A stretch of 64,000 nt of DNA from Apiospora phragmitis (Eukaryota; Ascomycota; Sordariomycetes; Amphisphaeriales; Apiosporaceae), in NCBI GenBank assembly GCA_038363925.1, contig JAQQWL010000011.1:62001-126000 (forward strand). Reading direction: 5' to 3'. Made by a program: the position numbers and the translations under genes. Positions within the stretch are counted from its first letter, which is position 1. Each line of letters starts with the position of its first letter. The notes below the pieces were generated by a model. The model was not told the DNA's origin. It was given only the letters and a program-made list of their open reading frames with translations, and did no database searches. Shown here one piece after another: positions 60,058 to 64,000 of this stretch.

Positions 60058-61904
60058 ATGTCGGCCTTCTTTGCCAGCATGGGCGGCGTCGCCGGTGGTC
60101 CTTTTGGTCACGCCTATGCCTCGGACAACACCACCACCACTCACCCTTATGGCAGCACCACCACTACCGAGAACACCGTCATTCATCACGATGTAGAAAA
60201 TGGCAAGGCTGAGAAAGGCTCACTGCCTTCTCCTACGAGCTCGGTGGATGATACCGACGTCGAGCAACACCACCTCATTGACCCCGTGGCCGAGCGCCGC
60301 CTACTCCTCAAGATCGACTTCACCGTCTACCCCATCTTGTTCCTCGTCTACATGATGTCCTTTTTGGACCGCATCAACATCAGTAATGCCAAGATCCAGG
60401 GCATGGCCGCTGACCTTGACCTCCTTGAGGGGAATCGCTTCAACATTGCTCTCTTTGTAAGTTTGAACTTACTGCCCCCCTCCCCAAATCATCTTCTGTG
60501 TGTAAGGGAAGACCTGGAAACTGACCAAACCGCCGCCCGCGCTCACAGATCTATTTCATCCCCTACATCCTGCTCGAGGTGCCCAGCAATATGGTGATCC
60601 GCAAAGTGCGCCCCTCGTGGTACCTGTCGGGCCTCATGGCCTGCTGGGGCGTCGTCAACATGTGCATGGGCTTCGTCCAGACCTACCAGGGCCTCGTCGT
60701 CCTGCGCTTCCTCCTCGGCGCCTTCGAGGCGGGCGTCATGCCCGGTATCATCTACTTGACGTCCATGTACTACAAGCGGCACGAGTTCCAGACGCGTATG
60801 AGCTTCTTCTTCTGTTCCACCCTCATGGGCGGCGCTTTCGGCGGTGTAAGTCTCTTTTTATTCCAAGAATCCCAACCCAGATCAGACCATGCTGACAGAA
60901 CTTCATAATCTTAGTTACTTGCCTATGGCATTGCTCACCTCGGCGGCACGCACGGCCTCGCTGCCTGGCGCTGGATCTACATCATTGAGGGGGCCATCAC
61001 CGCTGGCATTGCCCTCCTCGCATCTTTCCTCATCGTCGACTGGCCCGAGCAGTGCCAATTCCTCACCAGCGCCGAGAAGGAGCTTCTCCGTCGCCGTCTT
61101 GCCAATGACGGTGCCGAAATGGCCCGTATGGAGTAAGTCTTTCTTTCCCCTTCTTTCCGCCATATTCTTGATTAACGAAGAGCTAATCTTCATCTTTCCC
61201 ACAGCACTCTCGATGCCCAGGCCTACCGCCTGATCCTGCGGGACTGGAAGATCTGGCTCGGCTCCCTCGTCTACATGGGCGTGGGCGTGACGGGCTACGC
61301 GACCACCTTCTTCATGCCGACGATCCTGTTCGAGTTCGGATGGCTCGCCGCCGACGCCCAAGCCCGCACCATCCCTGTCTACCTCGTCAGCGCGGCCGGC
61401 ATGCTGCTCGCGGCCTGGGCCTCGGACCGGCTCCAGCACCGCTCGGGCTTCATCCTGGCCGGCTGCGCCGTCGCAACCGTCGGGTACGCCATGCTCCTCT
61501 GCCAGTCCTCTCTGGACCGCGACGCCAAGTTCGCCGCCGTCTTCCTCGTCTCGCTCGGCGGCTACGTCGCCACGCCCATGGCGCTGGCCTGGCTCGCCAA
61601 CAACCTGTCGGGCCACTGGAAGCGCGCCATCGGCTCGGGCACGCAGGTCATGCTCGGCAACGTCGCGGGCCTCGTCGCCTCCAACATCTTCGTCGCGGCC
61701 GAGGCGCCCCGCTACCCGACCGGCTACGGCGTTGCCCTCGGCATGACCTGGCTGGGCGGGCTCGCGACCGCCGCCCTGGCGTTCGGCTTGTGGCTCGAGA
61801 ACCGGAAGCGCAACCGTGGTGAGCGCGACGATCGGCTGCTGCTGCCTGAGGAGCAGCTCCACAACTTGGGCGACGACCATCCTTCGTTCCGGTTCACGTT
61901 GTGA
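60058..61904 (+). CDS. MFS transporter, anion:cation symporter (ACS/Dal5-like) family
   Basis: Plasma-membrane proton-coupled importer of small organic anions; relatives carry allantoate, nicotinate, pantothenate or similar vitamins and nitrogen sources. Exons: 60058-60456, 60549-60845, 60915-61132, 61205-61904; 537 residues in perfect phase. After a Thr/His-rich N-terminus of about 95 residues, TM1 carries the family pattern LLLKIDFTVYPILFLVYMMSFLDRINISNAKI. It is followed by IYFIPYILLEVPSN, RFLLGAFEAGVMPGIIYL, AWRWIYIIEGAITAGIAL and, in the second half, GYVATPMALAWLANNLSGHWKRAIGSG. Twelve membrane segments can be counted. The antisense frame of 331 codons over the same region is a composition shadow. 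Substrate is not determinable from sequence. Confidence 0.95.
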
Positions 61905-64000
61905 TTTCATTTGGAAGTCTGACCTGATTTCGATTCATGAGCGAGATACTAACCCCCGCATACGATGATGAAAAACAAACAAAAACACGTAATGCATGCT
62001 TGTGCTGGCAATGATGAGCACAACAGAAAGAGGCGCGTTGGGATATGATGCTGGTAAACGCGCATCGAAACGGTTCCCATTGGCGCCCGGGGGAGAGATG
62101 GCTTCCTGGCGTATATAGACCTGGAGGGTTGGCGACATGGCATGTCTTGGAGTGGCGCTACGGGATCTGCGATCAGAAATAGAGAGAAGAATGGCTCCCC
62201 TTAGTTGGACATCGTCGTTCACTTTGGTCATAGACATTAAGCTTGTATAGTACATGTAACAACAAATCATAAGGGATCATTGGGCAACAAGCTGTTGTTT
62301 CTTGGAGTATGTCTTGATGACGGGGTCGGCCCAACCGTGACTCTCGTGATACAACGATCAGCAGCTGTCAACACCCAGTGGTCGAAGAGGATGGCAAAGA
62401 AAGCCCGAAACCGAACTTACTCCCATACCCGTTGAATCTGTAAGACTACTCTGCCTCTAGGGCTGACACTCAAGCCAGGGACCAACCGGTGAGGCGCTTT
62501 TTCTAATGCGCTGATGTACCAACAACGAGGATCGAGATCCTGATGTGGGCATTGCAGTGCCCCTTATCGCTCTTGGCCAACGTGGCCCATGGAAAGCACA
62601 GAAGAGGATCCCTGTCCGCCATGCTCTTTCTTGGGGTTATATAGCTTCCTCATCTGTAGATAGATTAGCAAAATCTCCATGGATCAGTGTGGTCAAGCGG
62701 TCATACTGCTAACTTCCCATGAAGCGCGCAGTCTGTTTCTTACACTCACTAATTAGTGGATATTCCCACCCTCTTCTCGAGATTGGGCCACGAAGAAGGA
62801 TTTGATTACATCGTTCATTGCCACGTGGACTGTTCATGACATTCGTTGTATAATTCAGCCGCGACACAGGGGCGGGCTCTTGCTGTCCCGTACACCGCCG
62901 AGGCCTTAAGTGTCTACAGCTGGTCTGATGAGCAAGCCATGTGTCACTAAACTTTGAGCCTGTCCAATTAGGTTTGTCTTGATTGATGATGGAGATAAGT
63001 CATATACCTTTCAGCTTTCAAGGGGCTGCAACATCTTGGCCCCATTCTATCCCGTCATACTTCACTGTCTCAATCTTAAACCGGCTATGGCAATGTCTAT
63101 CATCTGGGGCCCCTTTGGGCCTGTCGATGTGATACGTGAGGTGATCACAACTGCTCTCTCCTCCAACCGAGATCATCTAAACGCTTTCGCGCCATCGACC
63201 GCGTGAAGATAGGAGGATGGGCGTTCTCTCTCTATGTTGGTGCATGTATGCAGGTTCAATTATCAATCCTAAGTCTGACCGTGGTGTGGATTCCGAGATC
63301 ACACCAGAATACCTCCTACTTAGTCAGTCAAAAGTCTTGTAGTATACTACTAGCCAATAACGTCGAGCGAAATGATGACGGCGGCATCCTGCAGTAGGTT
63401 GTTCGTGAAACCGAACGTGGCATCCTTGGGGAGTTCCGAGCCCCCAACCCTCACTTGGCAATAAGCATTACTTACGTATTAATCGATACGATATAAAATG
63501 ACGGTTCGAATTCTATGTACATGTGTGCCGTTGGGTCTACCTGTGACAACTACCTTCTAGAAGCATTGCGTGGCCAAGCCTCGGCTGTACCGTCGTCGTC
63601 ACGATTGACGAATGTTATTCTCCGCATCCCCATCAGTAGCCCACCTTGGCGACGAAAGGCCTGTGATCGATTTGGTGATTAGTACAGGAACCAGTCGCTC
63701 CGTCGCCTTATTTGAAATCAACGGTAGTATCATTCAAGACGGACCGACTCGGGCATTGTAACGTATCGATGCTGGAAACTCTTGGGTCTCTTGGGTGGTA
63801 GGGGTGAGCGTCAGTCAACTGGTAATATGATGCGTTGGATCACATATTGCTTTTCTTTTGTCTCCTCGCGGGGCGGTCTGTCGTCTTGCAGGGTATCTAT
63901 CACATCCCTGCGGTGGCCGTTGCTCCGGGGCATCCGCCGGCATGTGTGAAAGTGGCGGTACTATAGTATACCTGGCATATAAAGGCCCATGGATGTTTCC
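61905..64000. other. Intergenic region to the window end, nothing recognised
   Basis: About 2.1 kb of AT-richer sequence. Open frames up to about 110 codons near 61935-62270 and 62979-63206 show no domain or splice structure. The next gene must lie beyond the right edge. Confidence 0.5.

Noticed and set aside
60915..61910. 331-codon minus-strand open frame antisense to the ACS-family transporter
   Set aside because: Same cause: third-position GC bias of the sense gene; it also crosses the sense introns without respecting them.

Overview
This window looks like nuclear DNA of a filamentous ascomycete (Pezizomycotina, probably Sordariomycetes). The signs are GC-rich coding regions broken by short GT-AG introns of about 50-130 bases, long AT-richer intergenic spaces, two isolated tRNA genes, and fungus-typical families: SAT4/rhodopsin-like membrane proteins, P450s, an RGS-LOV photoreceptor, a NACHT NOD-like receptor, and TPO-like and Dal5-like MFS carriers. 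No backbone secondary-metabolite enzyme (PKS, NRPS, terpene cyclase), no intact transposon and no CRISPR array was seen.

Layout. 1-1.4 kb: 3' part of an Ala/Ser-rich repeat protein. 2.1-2.7 kb: two decayed tandem repeats with a transition-rich, RIP-like difference pattern. 4.9-7.0 kb: DHA1-type MFS transporter. 7.6-8.8 kb: TDP2-like endonuclease/exonuclease/phosphatase protein. 9.5-11.5 kb: P450 with a (GAA)n tract of about 50 units in intron 4. 12.1-13.0 kb: unknown protein made of two diverged copies of one domain. 13.8-16.0 kb (-): second P450, with an atypical I-helix. 18.7-19.0 kb: small Cys-rich protein. 19.6-20.7 kb: thymidylate synthase, convergent with a Xaa-Pro aminopeptidase (21.0-22.6 kb, -). 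22.6-26.2 kb: coding-like fragments and an AT-rich stretch. 26.2 kb: orphan subtilase prepro exon. 26.6-27.8 kb: short-chain dehydrogenase. 28.1 kb: tRNA-Gly. 29.5-30.0 kb (-): single-span Cys-containing protein. 31.1-32.1 kb: HeLo-like protein with a repeated C-terminal motif. 33.4-35.2 kb (-): secreted FAD-linked oxidase. 36.2-37.6 kb: SAT4-like protein. 37.9-39.5 kb: multi-span membrane protein with an in-frame stop. 40.0-40.5 kb (-): small membrane protein. 41.1-43.7 kb (-): RGS-LOV photoreceptor. 44.9 kb: tRNA-Arg with intron. 45.9-46.9 kb (-): unknown protein. 47.7-51.3 kb (-): NACHT receptor. 51.9-52.7 kb (-): deaminase-fold protein. 55.5-56.7 kb (-): second SAT4-like protein. 60.1-61.9 kb: ACS-family MFS carrier.

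How the genes relate. Most are independent accessory or housekeeping genes, not one pathway. The most suggestive grouping is the NACHT receptor with a deaminase-motif protein 598 bases upstream on the same strand. A HeLo-like protein with an amyloid-motif-like repeated tail lies 16 kb away. Together these could be self/non-self or immune signalling parts; this is inference.

Quality caveat. Thirteen of the genes break frame by a single base, fourteen sites in all, nearly always in or next to a C/G homopolymer. Correcting each by one base gives exactly in-phase exons, including in thymidylate synthase, which is normally essential. I read these as base-calling or assembly errors, not pseudogenes. 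Coordinates of spliced genes are full spans; exons are given in the evidence.
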